From an uncultured Prevotellaceae bacterium (lineage in GTDB: Bacteria; Bacteroidota; Bacteroidia; Bacteroidales; Muribaculaceae), in contig CAMHNO010000008.1 of the NCBI GenBank assembly GCA_946186575.1, positions 1-64,000 on the forward strand: a stretch of 64,000 nucleotides of DNA, in the 5' to 3' direction. How positions within the stretch are numbered: the stretch's first letter is position 1; each line of letters opens with the position of its first letter. The translations under genes were made by a program, and so were the position numbers. Below, one piece after another: positions 54,324 through 63,993 of this stretch. Below the pieces are notes generated by a model that saw only the letters and a list, made by a program, of their open reading frames with translations, was not told where the DNA came from and did not search any database.

Positions 54324-55360
54324 AAATAGCTCGATACATATTACTTGCGGTTCTCACATCGCTGATGATAGTGGGAATATTGTGGGCTCGCGACAAGAGC
54401 CGCGACGAGGTGTGCACGCAAGTCAAGGTTGAAGTCCTCAACGACGACAGCACCCACTTTGTGACACCTGCTGGCGTGCTCGAGGAACTCGAGCGCAATC
54501 ACATCATCGTCAAGGGCAAGCCAGTGTGGCAAATCAATGTAGAGGAGATAGAGGCAAAGTTGCAGAAGTCGCAGTACATCGAGGATGTGCAGTGCCTCTT
54601 CGTTGATGGCGGTTGCCTGAAGATACAGGTGTCGCAGATTGTTCCTGTGATGCGAGTGTTCGACGGCGACCAGTCCTACTATATCAACAAGTACGGCAAG
54701 CGCATGAATGCGGTGTCGACGTTCTTTGCCGACGTGCCCATCGTAGAGGGGCATTTCACCAGGCAGTTTGGCCCGCTGCGCCTGTTGCCCATGATAAATT
54801 ATGTAGAGAACGACTCGTCGCTCAAGTCGCTGGTGACCATGTACTGCATGCGCGACACTAACAACATCTTCATTGTGCCGTCGATTCACGGGCACGTGAT
54901 TAACATGGGACATTGCGACAACTTTGCCAGCAAGTTTGCCAAGCTCAAGCTTTTCTACAAGAAGGTTATGCCCGTTAAGGGGTGGATGTACTACGACACC
55001 ATCTCGGTGAAGTGGGACCACCAGGTGGTTGCTACCCGTCGCGACAAGATGGTTGAGAGAGTACAGGAATATAATCCCGAGGAAGATGAGCAAGCCGATG
55101 ACCTGAACACCATGCGAGTGAGTGCCGACGGGCGGGCACCGGTCAACAAGCTCACCCGCGACCAGCAGTTGCCAACCAAGAAATCGACTTCGCCCGAAGG
55201 CCAGCAAACGGCTCCTGCCAAGCCTGCGGCGTCGCAACCCTCGAAGCCGCCCGAGAAGAAGTCCGATGCGCCCGCCGCCAAACCCGCCGCCAAACCCGCC
55301 GCCAAGCCTGCGGCCAAGCCCGCCGCCAAGCCTGCGGCAGCCAAAGGCGGCAAGAAGTAG
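54320..55360 (+). CDS. ftsQ: FtsQ-like division protein with AKP-rich tail
   Basis: 346 residues. Starts with TTG at 54320 that overlaps the murC stop (TTGA); the next Met is inside the membrane helix (IARYILLAVLTSLMIVGILW), so the TTG start is well supported. The periplasmic part has a POTRA-like domain (VLEELERNHIIVKGKPVWQI) and a beta domain. The last 100 residues are low-complexity, ending in repeated KPAA units (DNA 12-bp repeats of cccgccgccaaa type, 55269-55337). Coordinates the divisome. The lysine/alanine/proline tail is unusual and may touch the cell wall. Confidence 0.85.
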   Translation: MKIARYILLAVLTSLMIVGILWARDKSRDEVCTQVKVEVLNDDSTHFVTPAGVLEELERNHIIVKGKPVWQINVEEIEAKLQKSQYIEDVQCLFVDGGCLKIQVSQIVPVMRVFDGDQSYYINKYGKRMNAVSTFFADVPIVEGHFTRQFGPLRLLPMINYVENDSSLKSLVTMYCMRDTNNIFIVPSIHGHVINMGHCDNFASKFAKLKLFYKKVMPVKGWMYYDTISVKWDHQVVATRRDKMVERVQEYNPEEDEQADDLNTMRVSADGRAPVNKLTRDQQLPTKKSTSPEGQQTAPAKPAASQPSKPPEKKSDAPAAKPAAKPAAKPAAKPAAKPAAAKGGKK

Positions 55361-55441
55361 TTAAGAAATGGAGATAAAGTAAAATATCCACCCTCATATA
55401 GACACAAAAATAAACATATATATCTTACACACACATTTTAT

Positions 55442-56815
55442 ATGATTAAGACACAATATATAGCAGCATTAGAGATAGGCAGTTCCAAGATCGTGGGCGC
55501 TATTGCCGAGAAATCACCATCGGGCTATGTCGAAGTCAAGCATCTGGAGGTTGAGAAACTTGTCAATAGCGTGCGTCACGGATGCATCCAAAACGTGGAA
55601 AACACCAAGGGGGCTATCAACAACATCATCAAGAAGCTCGAAAATCGTGTGGATGGAACCATCGAGGAGGTGTATGTGGGCTTCAGTGGCCGCTCTCTTC
55701 ACAGTGAGCCCACCGAGGTGAACCATAACCTCGACGCCACAGTGCCCATCACCGACGAGGTGCTCAACCGCATCGTGCGCGAAGCAGGCAAAGACCCCAT
55801 CAAGAACTATGAGACAATCGATGTGGTGCCTCGCACTTACTACGTTGACAAGAATGAGACTAAAAACCCAAGCGGACAGTTTGGCTCTAACATCAACATC
55901 AAGCTCAACCTCATCGTTGCCAAGCCCACCCTCAAGCTCAACCTTGACCGCGTGATGAGCGGCGGCACAAGGGTTAAGGACTACCTTGTTACCCCTCTTG
56001 TGGTGGCCGACGAGATTCTTGAACCATCGGAGAGGTCGCTCGGTTGCATGCTCGTCGACATCGGTGCCGAGACCACAACGGTGTCGATCTACAAGGACGG
56101 CTCGCTCGTTTACCTGACCACGCTTCCCATGGGAGGCCGCAACATCACCCGCGACATCACCACCGGTCTTAACATCCTTGAGGACACTGCCGAGCGTGTG
56201 AAGAAGAACATCAGCAATCCGCTCGAGAAGAATGTTGAAAAAGTGTCGATCGAGGGAGTGAGCTCGAGCGATGCTTCTAATTACATAGTGGCTCGCACCG
56301 GTGAGATAATCGCCAACATAAAACAGCAGATTCAGTATGCAGGTGTCAAGATGGTCGATCTTCACAACATAGTGCTCATAGGCGGTGGCTCTCAGCTTCA
56401 GGGCATAGCTCGCCGCCTTGGTGATGAGATGAAGCTGCGAGTGCGCATGGGCACTTATCCTAAAGGTCTTAACATCCTTGACCACAACATTAACCGTGCC
56501 GAGTATGTGCAGATTTTTGCCCTCCTGTCGAAGGCCGCAAGCATCATTCCTGCTAAGCACTCGTGTGTGCACATCAACACCTATGGCGACCCCCAGGAAG
56601 AAGATACCTATGTGCCCAGCTATCATGATGAGGAGCACGATAGCGGCTATGACTACAACCATTTCAGACCCGAGGAGCCCGTTCAGCCCAAGCGCAAAGA
56701 GGTGTCGGAGTCAGAGTCGAGCAAGGAGCCTCGCCGCACTAAAAAGCCATCTTGGATAGAGAAAGCTCGCAAGAAATTGGAGAACATGATGAATGAGCCC
56801 GAAGACGAAGAGTGA
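55442..56815 (+). CDS. ftsA: Cell division protein FtsA
   Basis: 457 residues. Actin-like ATPase that ties FtsZ to the membrane. Begins IAALEIGSSKIVGAIAEKS (phosphate 1), has MLVDIGAETTTVSIYKDG (phosphate 2) and VLIGGGSQLQGIARRLGDEM (adenosine motif). The C terminus ends in a Lys/Arg-rich helix (KPSWIEKARKKLENMMNEPE) that fits a membrane-targeting amphipathic helix. An 81-base AT-rich gap precedes it. Confidence 0.95.
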   Translation: MIKTQYIAALEIGSSKIVGAIAEKSPSGYVEVKHLEVEKLVNSVRHGCIQNVENTKGAINNIIKKLENRVDGTIEEVYVGFSGRSLHSEPTEVNHNLDATVPITDEVLNRIVREAGKDPIKNYETIDVVPRTYYVDKNETKNPSGQFGSNINIKLNLIVAKPTLKLNLDRVMSGGTRVKDYLVTPLVVADEILEPSERSLGCMLVDIGAETTTVSIYKDGSLVYLTTLPMGGRNITRDITTGLNILEDTAERVKKNISNPLEKNVEKVSIEGVSSSDASNYIVARTGEIIANIKQQIQYAGVKMVDLHNIVLIGGGSQLQGIARRLGDEMKLRVRMGTYPKGLNILDHNINRAEYVQIFALLSKAASIIPAKHSCVHINTYGDPQEEDTYVPSYHDEEHDSGYDYNHFRPEEPVQPKRKEVSESESSKEPRRTKKPSWIEKARKKLENMMNEPEDEE

Positions 56816-56905
56816 CCCCACTTGGCGCGTCGCGAGGCTCAGATGCAAATTACTTCAACACACATTAATAACACTCCCCATTAAAACATTTCAACACTAA
56901 GATAT

Positions 56906-58327
56906 ATGGATCAGAAAGCTAATAGCAGCCAGTCGAGCATAGGTTTTGACAACTCATCTACTCCATCTGTTGAGCAACAAAACATATTTAACGATATAGA
57001 AAAAGACTCTAATTTCATTGAGCAGTTAGAGCCTGGAAACAAGAATGTTCCGTGCCTGATAAAGGTGATAGGAATTGGTGGTGGCGGCAACAATGCCATA
57101 AACCACATGTTTGAGCAGAAAATAAGCGGAGTATCGTTTGTGGTGATGAACACCGACCGACAGGCACTTAACAACTCACCCGTGCCCAACCGCGTGCTCA
57201 TTGGCCCAAACACCACCTTCGGGCTGGGAGCCGGCAACAAACCCGAGCTTGCCAAGGAAGCAGCCGAGGAGAGCGAGCAGGAGATTGCCGCCCTCTTCGA
57301 CGACGAGACTAAGATGGTGTTTATAACCGCTGGTATGGGTGGCGGCACCGGAACCGGTGCGGCACCTGTGGTGGCACGCATTGCCCGTGAGAAGGGCGTT
57401 CTCACCATTGGAATTGTTACCATACCCTTCCTTTTCGAGGGCAAGAAAAAGATTATCAAGGCGCTCAGTGGTGCCGACGAGATGCAGAAGTATGTCGATG
57501 CCCTGCTTATAATCAACAACGAGCGCCTGAGCGAGATTTATCCCGACTTGAACTTTATGAACGCCTTTGGCAAGGCCGACGACACTCTCTCGGTGGCGGC
57601 ACGCAGCATCAGCGAGCTTATCACCGTGGATGGCTACATTAACCTCGACTTTAACGACGTTAACACCACCTTGCGCGATGGCGGAGTGGCAATCATCAGT
57701 TCGGGCTATGGCGAGGGCGAGCACCGCGTGACCAAGGCCATTGAAGATGCCCTCAACTCCCCATTGCTCAAGAACCGCGATGTATATGGCTCGCAAAAGA
57801 TATTGATGAACTTCTACTTCTCATCGAAGGCCAAGAATGAGTTCAAGATGAGCGAGATTGATGAGATGCGCCGCTTCATGACTCAGTTCACCCACGAGGT
57901 TGACGTGATTTGGGGTGTGGCCTACGACGACTCGCTGGGCGAGAAAGTGAAGATTACCATGCTTGCCGCAGGGTTCAACGTGTCGCTCGATGCCGAGACC
58001 ACAATTGCCGAGGGCGAGCGCAAGAGCGAGAACAAAGCTGCCTCACCCTCGTCGCGCATCGAGCAGGAGTATGGCGACAAGTTCAACGACCTCGACCTTG
58101 AGCGCGCTCAGGCTCAATATCTCGTGCTGCGTCCCGAGGACATCGACAACGACGAAATTGTGGATCTGTTCGAGAAGAATCCTGCCTTCAAGCGCGACCA
58201 GCAAGTCAAGGTAGAATTCCGCGACCTGCAAAATGCCCCAACCAAGGCTGCCCCGGCCAAGGCCGTGTCGCCGCTCACTAAGAAGAAACCCAGTAGCACC
58301 ACAGCTACCATTTCATTCAACGATTAA
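56906..58327 (+). CDS. ftsZ: Cell division protein FtsZ
   Basis: 473 residues. Tubulin-like GTPase that forms the division ring. GTP-binding GIGGGGNNAINHM, tubulin signature GGGTGTGAAP (145-154) and the T7 loop area NLDFNDVNTTL are present. The N terminus carries a 50-residue extension rich in Ser/Asn/Gln, and the C-terminal linker is long, with no classical conserved tail peptide (ends TATISFND). Last gene of the dcw cluster. Confidence 0.96.
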   Translation: MDQKANSSQSSIGFDNSSTPSVEQQNIFNDIEKDSNFIEQLEPGNKNVPCLIKVIGIGGGGNNAINHMFEQKISGVSFVVMNTDRQALNNSPVPNRVLIGPNTTFGLGAGNKPELAKEAAEESEQEIAALFDDETKMVFITAGMGGGTGTGAAPVVARIAREKGVLTIGIVTIPFLFEGKKKIIKALSGADEMQKYVDALLIINNERLSEIYPDLNFMNAFGKADDTLSVAARSISELITVDGYINLDFNDVNTTLRDGGVAIISSGYGEGEHRVTKAIEDALNSPLLKNRDVYGSQKILMNFYFSSKAKNEFKMSEIDEMRRFMTQFTHEVDVIWGVAYDDSLGEKVKITMLAAGFNVSLDAETTIAEGERKSENKAASPSSRIEQEYGDKFNDLDLERAQAQYLVLRPEDIDNDEIVDLFEKNPAFKRDQQVKVEFRDLQNAPTKAAPAKAVSPLTKKKPSSTTATISFND

Positions 58328-58375
58328 TAACTAACCCTTTCTCCTCCACCCTGATAATAATCACACTGATCAATA

Positions 58376-59647
58376 ATGTTAACATTACAATTCATCAACG
58401 AGAACCCAGAACACGTGATTGAGCGACTGGCAGTGAAGAACTTCGATGCCCGCGAGCCCATCATGAAAGTAGTAGAACTCGACAAGCAGCGCCGTGCTGC
58501 CCAGAAGGAGCGTGACGACAACGCCTCGCAGCTCAATAAGATGGCGGCACAGATAGGTGCCCTCATGAAGCAGGGCAAGCGCGACGAGGCCGAGCAGGCC
58601 AAGGCCGCCGTGGCACAGCTCAAGGCCACCAACAAGGAGATTGACGACCGCATGAGTGCCGCGGCAAGCGAGATTACCGAGATTTTGCTCTCTATCCCCA
58701 ATGTGCCCTGCGATGCAGTGCCACGTGGCGTGAGCGCCGCCGACAATGTTGTGGAGAAGACCGGAGGTCCCGATCCACACCTTGCCGACGATGCTCTTCC
58801 ACACTGGGAGCTTGCCAAGAAATACAACCTCATCGACTTTGATCTGGGCGTGAAGATCACTGGTGCCGGCTTCCCAGTTTACGTGGGCAAAGGCGCCAAG
58901 CTGCAGCGTGCCCTCATCCAGTTCTTCCTTGACGAGGCAGGCAAAGCTGGCTACCTCGAGATAGAGCCACCTCTTGTGGTCAACGAAGCATCGGGCTTGG
59001 GAACCGGCCAACTGCCCGACAAGGAGGGTCAGATGTATCACTGCCAAGTGGACAATTTCTACCTTATCCCCACCGCCGAGGTGCCTGTGACCAACATGTA
59101 TCGCGATGTGATCATCAACCAGGAAGACCTGCCCAAGAAGAATTGTGCCTATAGCGCATGCTTCCGCCGCGAGGCTGGATCCTATGGCAAGGACGTGCGT
59201 GGCCTTAACCGTCTGCACCAGTTCGACAAGGTGGAGATAGTGCGCATCGAGCGTCCCGAGGATAGCTATGCCGCCCTTGAGCAGATGAAAGACCACGTGC
59301 AAGGTCTGCTCGAGAAGCTTGAGCTGCCCTGGCACATCCTCAGGCTGTGTGGTGGCGACATGAGTTTCACCAGCGCCATTACATTCGACTTCGAGGTGTG
59401 GAGCGCTGCCCAGAAGCGCTGGCTCGAGGTGAGCTCGGTTTCCAACTTCGAGACTTACCAGGCCAATCGCCTCAAGTGCCGCTATCGTGGCGATGACAAG
59501 AAAACTCACCTGTGCCACACCCTCAATGGGTCGGCACTTGCCTTGCCCCGCATTGTGGCCGCGTTGCTCGAGAACAACCAGACCCCCGAGGGCATCCGCA
59601 TCCCCAAGGCACTGCAGCCCTACACTGGCTTCGACATTATCGACTAA
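58376..59647 (+). CDS. serS: Serine-tRNA ligase
   Basis: 423 residues. Class II synthetase. N-terminal antiparallel coiled coil (about 30-105, VVELDKQRRAAQKERDDN) binds the tRNA arm. Motif 2 region ACFRREAGSYGKDVRGLNRL and motif 3 region GIRIPKALQPY are typical. It starts 49 bases after ftsZ and may read through from the division cluster. A hairpin terminator follows. Confidence 0.97.
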   Translation: MLTLQFINENPEHVIERLAVKNFDAREPIMKVVELDKQRRAAQKERDDNASQLNKMAAQIGALMKQGKRDEAEQAKAAVAQLKATNKEIDDRMSAAASEITEILLSIPNVPCDAVPRGVSAADNVVEKTGGPDPHLADDALPHWELAKKYNLIDFDLGVKITGAGFPVYVGKGAKLQRALIQFFLDEAGKAGYLEIEPPLVVNEASGLGTGQLPDKEGQMYHCQVDNFYLIPTAEVPVTNMYRDVIINQEDLPKKNCAYSACFRREAGSYGKDVRGLNRLHQFDKVEIVRIERPEDSYAALEQMKDHVQGLLEKLELPWHILRLCGGDMSFTSAITFDFEVWSAAQKRWLEVSSVSNFETYQANRLKCRYRGDDKKTHLCHTLNGSALALPRIVAALLENNQTPEGIRIPKALQPYTGFDIID

Positions 59648-59682
59648 TCCTCACCATAAGATTTTTGTTTACATTATAGATT

Positions 59683-59720
59683 GTGCCCAGCAAGTCGGCG
59701 ACGACTCGCTGGGCACTTGT
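59683..59720 (+). terminator. Hairpin terminator after serS
   Basis: Stem gtgcccagc / gctgggcac (59683-59691 and 59708-59716) with inner agtcg / cgact, followed by a short TTGTT. The rest of the 290-base gap shows no gene; TAACTTCG at 59913 is a weak -7 candidate for rnpA. Confidence 0.7.
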
Positions 59721-59937
59721 TGCACAATGTGGCCCACCTTCCTTGTTAATAAGGTTAAACGTTATTTTTTTAAAACATTTCAATGGATTTATAGTCATTG
59801 GCATGGCAGCCACAGGGCGTTATTGAGCGGCATAACGGCGATATTAGCAGGCAGTGAGGTGAAAAAACAATTTTTTTAGGTGGTTTATGGGGGTAGAAGC
59901 GCCGAATTTTTGTAACTTCGCAGTCTGAAAACAAGTT

Positions 59938-60357
59938 ATGCCCATGTCAGGACTGCGACTATACAAGACCGAGAAGCTATGCAGCAAGATTGAGATAGAG
60001 AAGCTGTATGGCGGTGGCACATCGATTATTGCCTATCCGCTGCGTGCGGTGTGGCTTGTTGCCGGTGCTGACGAAGTATGTGCTCATCGGGTCGCAGCCC
60101 GGTTTCTTGTGTCGATTCCCAAGAAGCGCATCAGGCATGCCGTCGACCGGGTGCTGTTGCGCCGTCGCGTGCGCGAGGCCTACCGCCTCAACCGCCATCT
60201 GCTCGAGCCTGTAGCGGCTCAGGGCAAAGTGGTGCTAATTGGGTTTAACTGGCTTTCTAATCATGAGTATAGCTACGCTACAATCAATCGCAGCATGCAA
60301 GAGATGCTGAGCAAGATTGCTGCAACCGTGAGCCAACCTAACGAACCATGCGGCTGA
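59938..60357 (+). CDS. rnpA: Ribonuclease P protein component
   Basis: 139 residues, basic. Cofactor of the RNase P ribozyme in tRNA 5' maturation. The RNA-binding motif [26 protein letters not shown] is the family hallmark (usual consensus ends RNRxKRxxREAYR). N-terminal [22 protein letters not shown] fits. The DNA start is ATG at 59938. It overlaps the next gene by 10 bases. The usual neighbour rpmH is not here. Confidence 0.93.
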   Translation: MPMSGLRLYKTEKLCSKIEIEKLYGGGTSIIAYPLRAVWLVAGADEVCAHRVAARFLVSIPKKRIRHAVDRVLLRRRVREAYRLNRHLLEPVAAQGKVVLIGFNWLSNHEYSYATINRSMQEMLSKIAATVSQPNEPCG

Positions 60358-61217
60358 GTGTGAGCAACATATTCAAGCAGGTGCTCATCGTGCCCATCAG
60401 GTTCTACCAGCGCTGCATTTCGCCTTTGACGCCACCAGCGTGCCGCTACACACCCACGTGCAGCCACTATGCCGTGGACGCCATTCAGAACTATGGTCCC
60501 CTCAAGGGCAGTTGGATGGCCGTCAAGCGCATTGTCAGCTGCAACCCCTGGGGTGGTCATGGCTACGACCCTGTGCCTCCTGTGATTACTAATTTTCACA
60601 CCCACGACTCCAATGCTCAGCAGGCTCTGATAAGCGTTGACGTTGATGACTTTGAGCCACAATCGGGCAAGGTCTACTCGGTGGGCATTCACCCATGGCA
60701 CATAGGCGACAATTGGGGGGTTAAGATAGAGCGGCTAAAGCACGTGGCTCAGCATCATCAGGTGGTGGCTATAGGTGAGACGGGCCTCGACACGCTCAAG
60801 GGCGCACCCCTTGAACTGCAGCAGCGTGTGATGCAGGCTCACATCGAGGTGGCCGCTGCCGCAGGCAAGCCCCTTGTGATTCACTGCGTGCGTGCCTGGC
60901 AGCAACTGCTGCAGCTGTGGCGCAACAACGCTATGGCTCACGAGGTGGCATGGGTGCTTCACGGCTTCAGGGGCAATGAGAATGTTGCCCGCGAGCTCAT
61001 CCAGGCAGGTTTCTATTTCTCGATAGGGCTGAGGCACAATGCCACAGCCGTGGCAATGATTCCGCTCGACCACCTGCTTGTGGAAACCGACGACGAGCCA
61101 CCCACCCTGAGCATCACCCAGGTGCTCAAGGCGGTGTCGCAAGCAAGGGGCATGAGCGCCCGCAAACTGCGCAGCCAGGTGCGCCGCACTGCCCTCGCTA
61201 TAGTGAAATATAAATAG
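60348..61217 (+). CDS. YidD-TatD fusion protein
   Basis: 289 residues in one frame. Residues 1-77 are YidD, the membrane-protein insertion efficiency factor: [20 protein letters not shown] and [12 protein letters not shown], where normal YidD ends. From residue 79 a TatD-type metal-dependent hydrolase follows: HTH at 84-86, [32 protein letters not shown], and [10 protein letters not shown], giving a complete set of metal ligands. The two genes are often neighbours after rnpA in Bacteroidota; here the stop between them is lost. YidD acts at the membrane with YidC and TatD is a nuclease-like enzyme. A functional link is inferred only. Confidence 0.85.
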   Translation: MRLSVSNIFKQVLIVPIRFYQRCISPLTPPACRYTPTCSHYAVDAIQNYGPLKGSWMAVKRIVSCNPWGGHGYDPVPPVITNFHTHDSNAQQALISVDVDDFEPQSGKVYSVGIHPWHIGDNWGVKIERLKHVAQHHQVVAIGETGLDTLKGAPLELQQRVMQAHIEVAAAAGKPLVIHCVRAWQQLLQLWRNNAMAHEVAWVLHGFRGNENVARELIQAGFYFSIGLRHNATAVAMIPLDHLLVETDDEPPTLSITQVLKAVSQARGMSARKLRSQVRRTALAIVKYK

Positions 61218-61237
61218 TAAGTGTTAAGTTTTAAGCG
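61218..61237. repeat. TTAAGTG-type dispersed repeat
   Basis: taagtgttaagttttaag is identical to 561-578. A perfect 14-bp palindrome cagagcatgctctg (61261-61274) follows in the same gap. Confidence 0.55.
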
Positions 61238-61305
61238 AGTAATCAAAAACTCACAATGGTCAGAGCATGCTCTGGCACTACAATAACTCACAAACTCATA
61301 ACGAT

Positions 61306-61911
61306 ATGGACTTTGTAGAAAATTCTAATAAGCTCTTTGATGAGGCCATTGTGCTTTATCATGAGTGCGACGATGTTGACGCACAAGTGTCGAATCCCTA
61401 TCCTGACGGCAGCATAGAGAACGCGCTGCTGACCAAGGTGTGGATCGACACCGTGCAGTGGCATCTTGAAGATATAATTCGCGACCCTAACATAAAGCCA
61501 GAGCGAGCATTGGAGATCAAGCATCGCATTGACCGCAGCAATCAGGACCGTACCGACCTGGTGGAGCGCATCGACGACTACTTCCTTGAGAAATACTCCA
61601 ACGTGCAAGTGCAGCAGGGAGCCACCATCAACACCGAGAGCCCGGCATGGGCTATTGACCGCTTGTCGATACTTGCCCTGAAGATCTATCACATGCGTGA
61701 GCAGGTGGAGCGCACCGATGCGAGCCAAGAGCACATTGCGCGTTGCCGTGCCAAACTCGATGTGCTGCTTGAGCAGCGCCGCGACCTGTCGACTGCCATT
61801 GCTCAACTGCTTGACGACATTGCCGCTGGCAGGAAATACATGAAGGTATACAAGCAGATGAAGATGTATAACGACCCATCGACCAACCCCGTGCTCTATG
61901 GCAAAAAGTAG
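61306..61911 (+). CDS. DUF4254 domain protein
   Basis: 201 residues from the ATG at 61306; an in-frame ATG at 61267 would add a non-conserved start. Mostly helical, with AIVLYHECDDVDAQVSNPYP near the N terminus and HIDRSNQDR / DRLSILALKIYHMREQ in the middle, all typical of DUF4254. No signal peptide. The family commonly precedes a GT9 glycosyltransferase in Bacteroidota, and here the stop overlaps the next gene by 14 bases. Function unknown; envelope glycan synthesis is suggested by context. Confidence 0.85.
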   Translation: MDFVENSNKLFDEAIVLYHECDDVDAQVSNPYPDGSIENALLTKVWIDTVQWHLEDIIRDPNIKPERALEIKHRIDRSNQDRTDLVERIDDYFLEKYSNVQVQQGATINTESPAWAIDRLSILALKIYHMREQVERTDASQEHIARCRAKLDVLLEQRRDLSTAIAQLLDDIAAGRKYMKVYKQMKMYNDPSTNPVLYGKK

Positions 61912-62947
61912 CAACAAGCCGTTGAAGACCGTGCTCATCACCCGCTTCTCGGCGCTGGGCGACGTGGCGATGACCATCCCCATCGTCTATCCGGTGTGTG
62001 AAGCCAATCCCAAGGTCAACTTTGTGCTTGTGACGCGTGAGCATCCTTCCAAGCTGTTCATTAACCGTCCTGCCAACTTGATAGTGCTGGGTGTGGACCT
62101 TGACAAATACAAGGGAGTGAGCGGCCCGGTGAGGCTTGCGAGCAATCTGCATCACCGCTATGACTTTGACGCGATGGCCGACCTTCACGACGTGTTGCGC
62201 ACCAAGCTAATGAGTGCGACGCTCAGGCTCAAGGGTGTGATGGTAGCCACCATCGACAAGGGCCGCAGCGACAAGCGCAAGGTGGTGAGCGGCAAGCTGC
62301 GCCAGCCGGTGGAGTCGACCCACTCGCGCTACCGCAAGGTGTTTGAGCAGTTGGGACTCGACACTGGTCAGGAGTTTGTGAGCATTTTCAGTGGCAAGGA
62401 TGTCCCCCGCAGCCCCATAGTGCCTGCCAAGGAGACAGCCGACCGCTGGGTAGCGATAGCCCCATTTTCGCAGCACAAGAGCAAGGAGTATCCGTTGGAG
62501 CAGATGAAGCTCGTGATCGACGAGCTTGCACGCGACGAGCATTGCTGCATCTTCTTGCTGGGCGGCGGCGAGAACGAACGCAAGGCAATCGACCCCATTG
62601 CAAAGCAGCACAGCAACGTGATGTCGTTGCTACACATCAAGCATGACTTTGCCGACGAGCTGGCGTTGCTGAGCCGCTGCGACGTGATGCTGACCATGGA
62701 CTCGGCCAACATGCACATAGCATCGCTCGCCGGTGTGCCTGTGGTGAGCGTGTGGGGCGGCACCCATCCGTGGTGTGGCTTCATGGGGTGGCATCAGGCA
62801 ATGCGCGATGTGGTGCAGCTCGAGCTTGAGTGCCGTCCGTGCTCGGTGTTTGGCAACAAGAAGTGCCGCTATGGCGACTATCACTGCATGCGCGACATCA
62901 GTCCCGAGATAATAATTGAGAAAGTTAGAACAATACTTAAGCGATGA
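61898..62947 (+). CDS. Glycosyltransferase family 9 (heptosyltransferase-like)
   Basis: 349 residues. GT-B fold of the ADP-heptose:LPS heptosyltransferase type: opening VLITRFSALGDVAMTIP, the C-terminal donor site with LTMDSANMHIASLAGVPVVSVWGGTHP, and a CRPC-type cysteine group (ECRPCSVFGNKKCRYGDY) near the end. It adds a sugar to LPS core or another surface glycan; the sugar is not clear. Overlaps both neighbours (14 and 4 bases), so the three genes are translated together. Confidence 0.88.
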   Translation: MAKSSNKPLKTVLITRFSALGDVAMTIPIVYPVCEANPKVNFVLVTREHPSKLFINRPANLIVLGVDLDKYKGVSGPVRLASNLHHRYDFDAMADLHDVLRTKLMSATLRLKGVMVATIDKGRSDKRKVVSGKLRQPVESTHSRYRKVFEQLGLDTGQEFVSIFSGKDVPRSPIVPAKETADRWVAIAPFSQHKSKEYPLEQMKLVIDELARDEHCCIFLLGGGENERKAIDPIAKQHSNVMSLLHIKHDFADELALLSRCDVMLTMDSANMHIASLAGVPVVSVWGGTHPWCGFMGWHQAMRDVVQLELECRPCSVFGNKKCRYGDYHCMRDISPEIIIEKVRTILKR

Positions 62948-63954
62948 GCAAGAAGATATTAATTACAGGCGCTGGAGGCTTCATTGGCGGCTACCTTGTG
63001 GAAGAGGCGCTCAGTCGTGGCTACGAAACTTGGGCTGCGGTGCGCAAGAGCACAAGCCGCAAGTTCCTCACCGACGAGCGCATCCACTTCCTGGAGCTTG
63101 ACTTCAGCGACGACGAAGCTCTGCATGCGGCTCTCGAGAGCCACATTGCGCAGCATGGCAAGTGGGACTACGTGGTTCACAATCTGGGTCTTACAAAGGC
63201 TACCAACTATCTTGACTTCGAGACTGTGAACTATGGCTACCTGAAGCTGATGGTCGACGAGCTCAAGGAGCTCGACGCTGTGCCCGAGGTGTTCTTGATG
63301 ATGAGCAGCCTGAGCGTGATGGGCCCTGGCGACGAGGTGAACTATACCGCCTTCAGCAGCAGTGATGTGCCAGCACCCAACACTCGCTACGGCACGTCGA
63401 AGCTCAAGGGTGAGACCTACCTGATGATGCAGCAAGATTTCCCCTACACGATATTTCGCTGCACGGGTGTTTATGGTCCCCACGAGCGCGACTATTACCT
63501 GATGATGAAGAGCATCAAGCGTGGGTTCGACTTCAGCGTGGGTTTCAAGAAGCAGATGCTCACCTTCATCTATGTCAAGGACTTGGCGCGTGGTGTGATG
63601 GATGCTCTCGCTGCAGGACCCAAGCGCAAGGCCTACTTTATGAGCGAGTCGCGCAGCTACACCCAGCAAGAGTTTCGCAAGATAGTGCTCGATGAGCTCG
63701 GCAAGAAAGTGGTGATTCCTGTCACATGCCCGCTGTGGGTGGTGAAGATTGTGTGCCATGTGGCAGAGTTTGTTGGCAAGGTTACCGGCAAGGCCAGTAC
63801 TTTGAACCCCGATAAGTTTCGCATCCTCAAGCAGCGCAACTGGCTGTGCGACACGAGCGACGCTGAGCGTGACTTCGGGTTCAAGGCCCAGTACGACCTT
63901 AAGCGAGGCATCCACGAAGCCATCGAGTGGTATCGCGAAGCCGGCTGGCTTTGA
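62944..63954 (+). CDS. NAD-dependent epimerase/dehydratase
   Basis: 336 residues of the extended SDR type. Opening ILITGAGGFIGGYLVEEAL binds NAD(P). MMSSLSVMGPGD and RYGTSKLKGETY give the Ser and YxxxK catalytic residues. FRCTGVYGPHERDYY and a hydrophobic C-terminal helix (PLWVVKIVCHVAEFVGKV) follow. Probably a nucleotide-sugar or related enzyme in envelope synthesis with the GT9 gene, whose stop overlaps its start (ATGA). The exact substrate is unknown. Confidence 0.85.
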   Translation: MSKKILITGAGGFIGGYLVEEALSRGYETWAAVRKSTSRKFLTDERIHFLELDFSDDEALHAALESHIAQHGKWDYVVHNLGLTKATNYLDFETVNYGYLKLMVDELKELDAVPEVFLMMSSLSVMGPGDEVNYTAFSSSDVPAPNTRYGTSKLKGETYLMMQQDFPYTIFRCTGVYGPHERDYYLMMKSIKRGFDFSVGFKKQMLTFIYVKDLARGVMDALAAGPKRKAYFMSESRSYTQQEFRKIVLDELGKKVVIPVTCPLWVVKIVCHVAEFVGKVTGKASTLNPDKFRILKQRNWLCDTSDAERDFGFKAQYDLKRGIHEAIEWYREAGWL

Positions 63955-63956
63955 AC

Positions 63957-63993
63957 TGATGCATAATGCACAATTGATAATGCTTGATTAGGC
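63957..63993. repeat. Dispersed GCATAATGCACAATT repeat
   Basis: gcataatgcacaattgataatgc directly after the stop. Related stretches lie at 16660, 20909, 26562 and 27526. The window ends before its full extent is seen. Confidence 0.5.
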
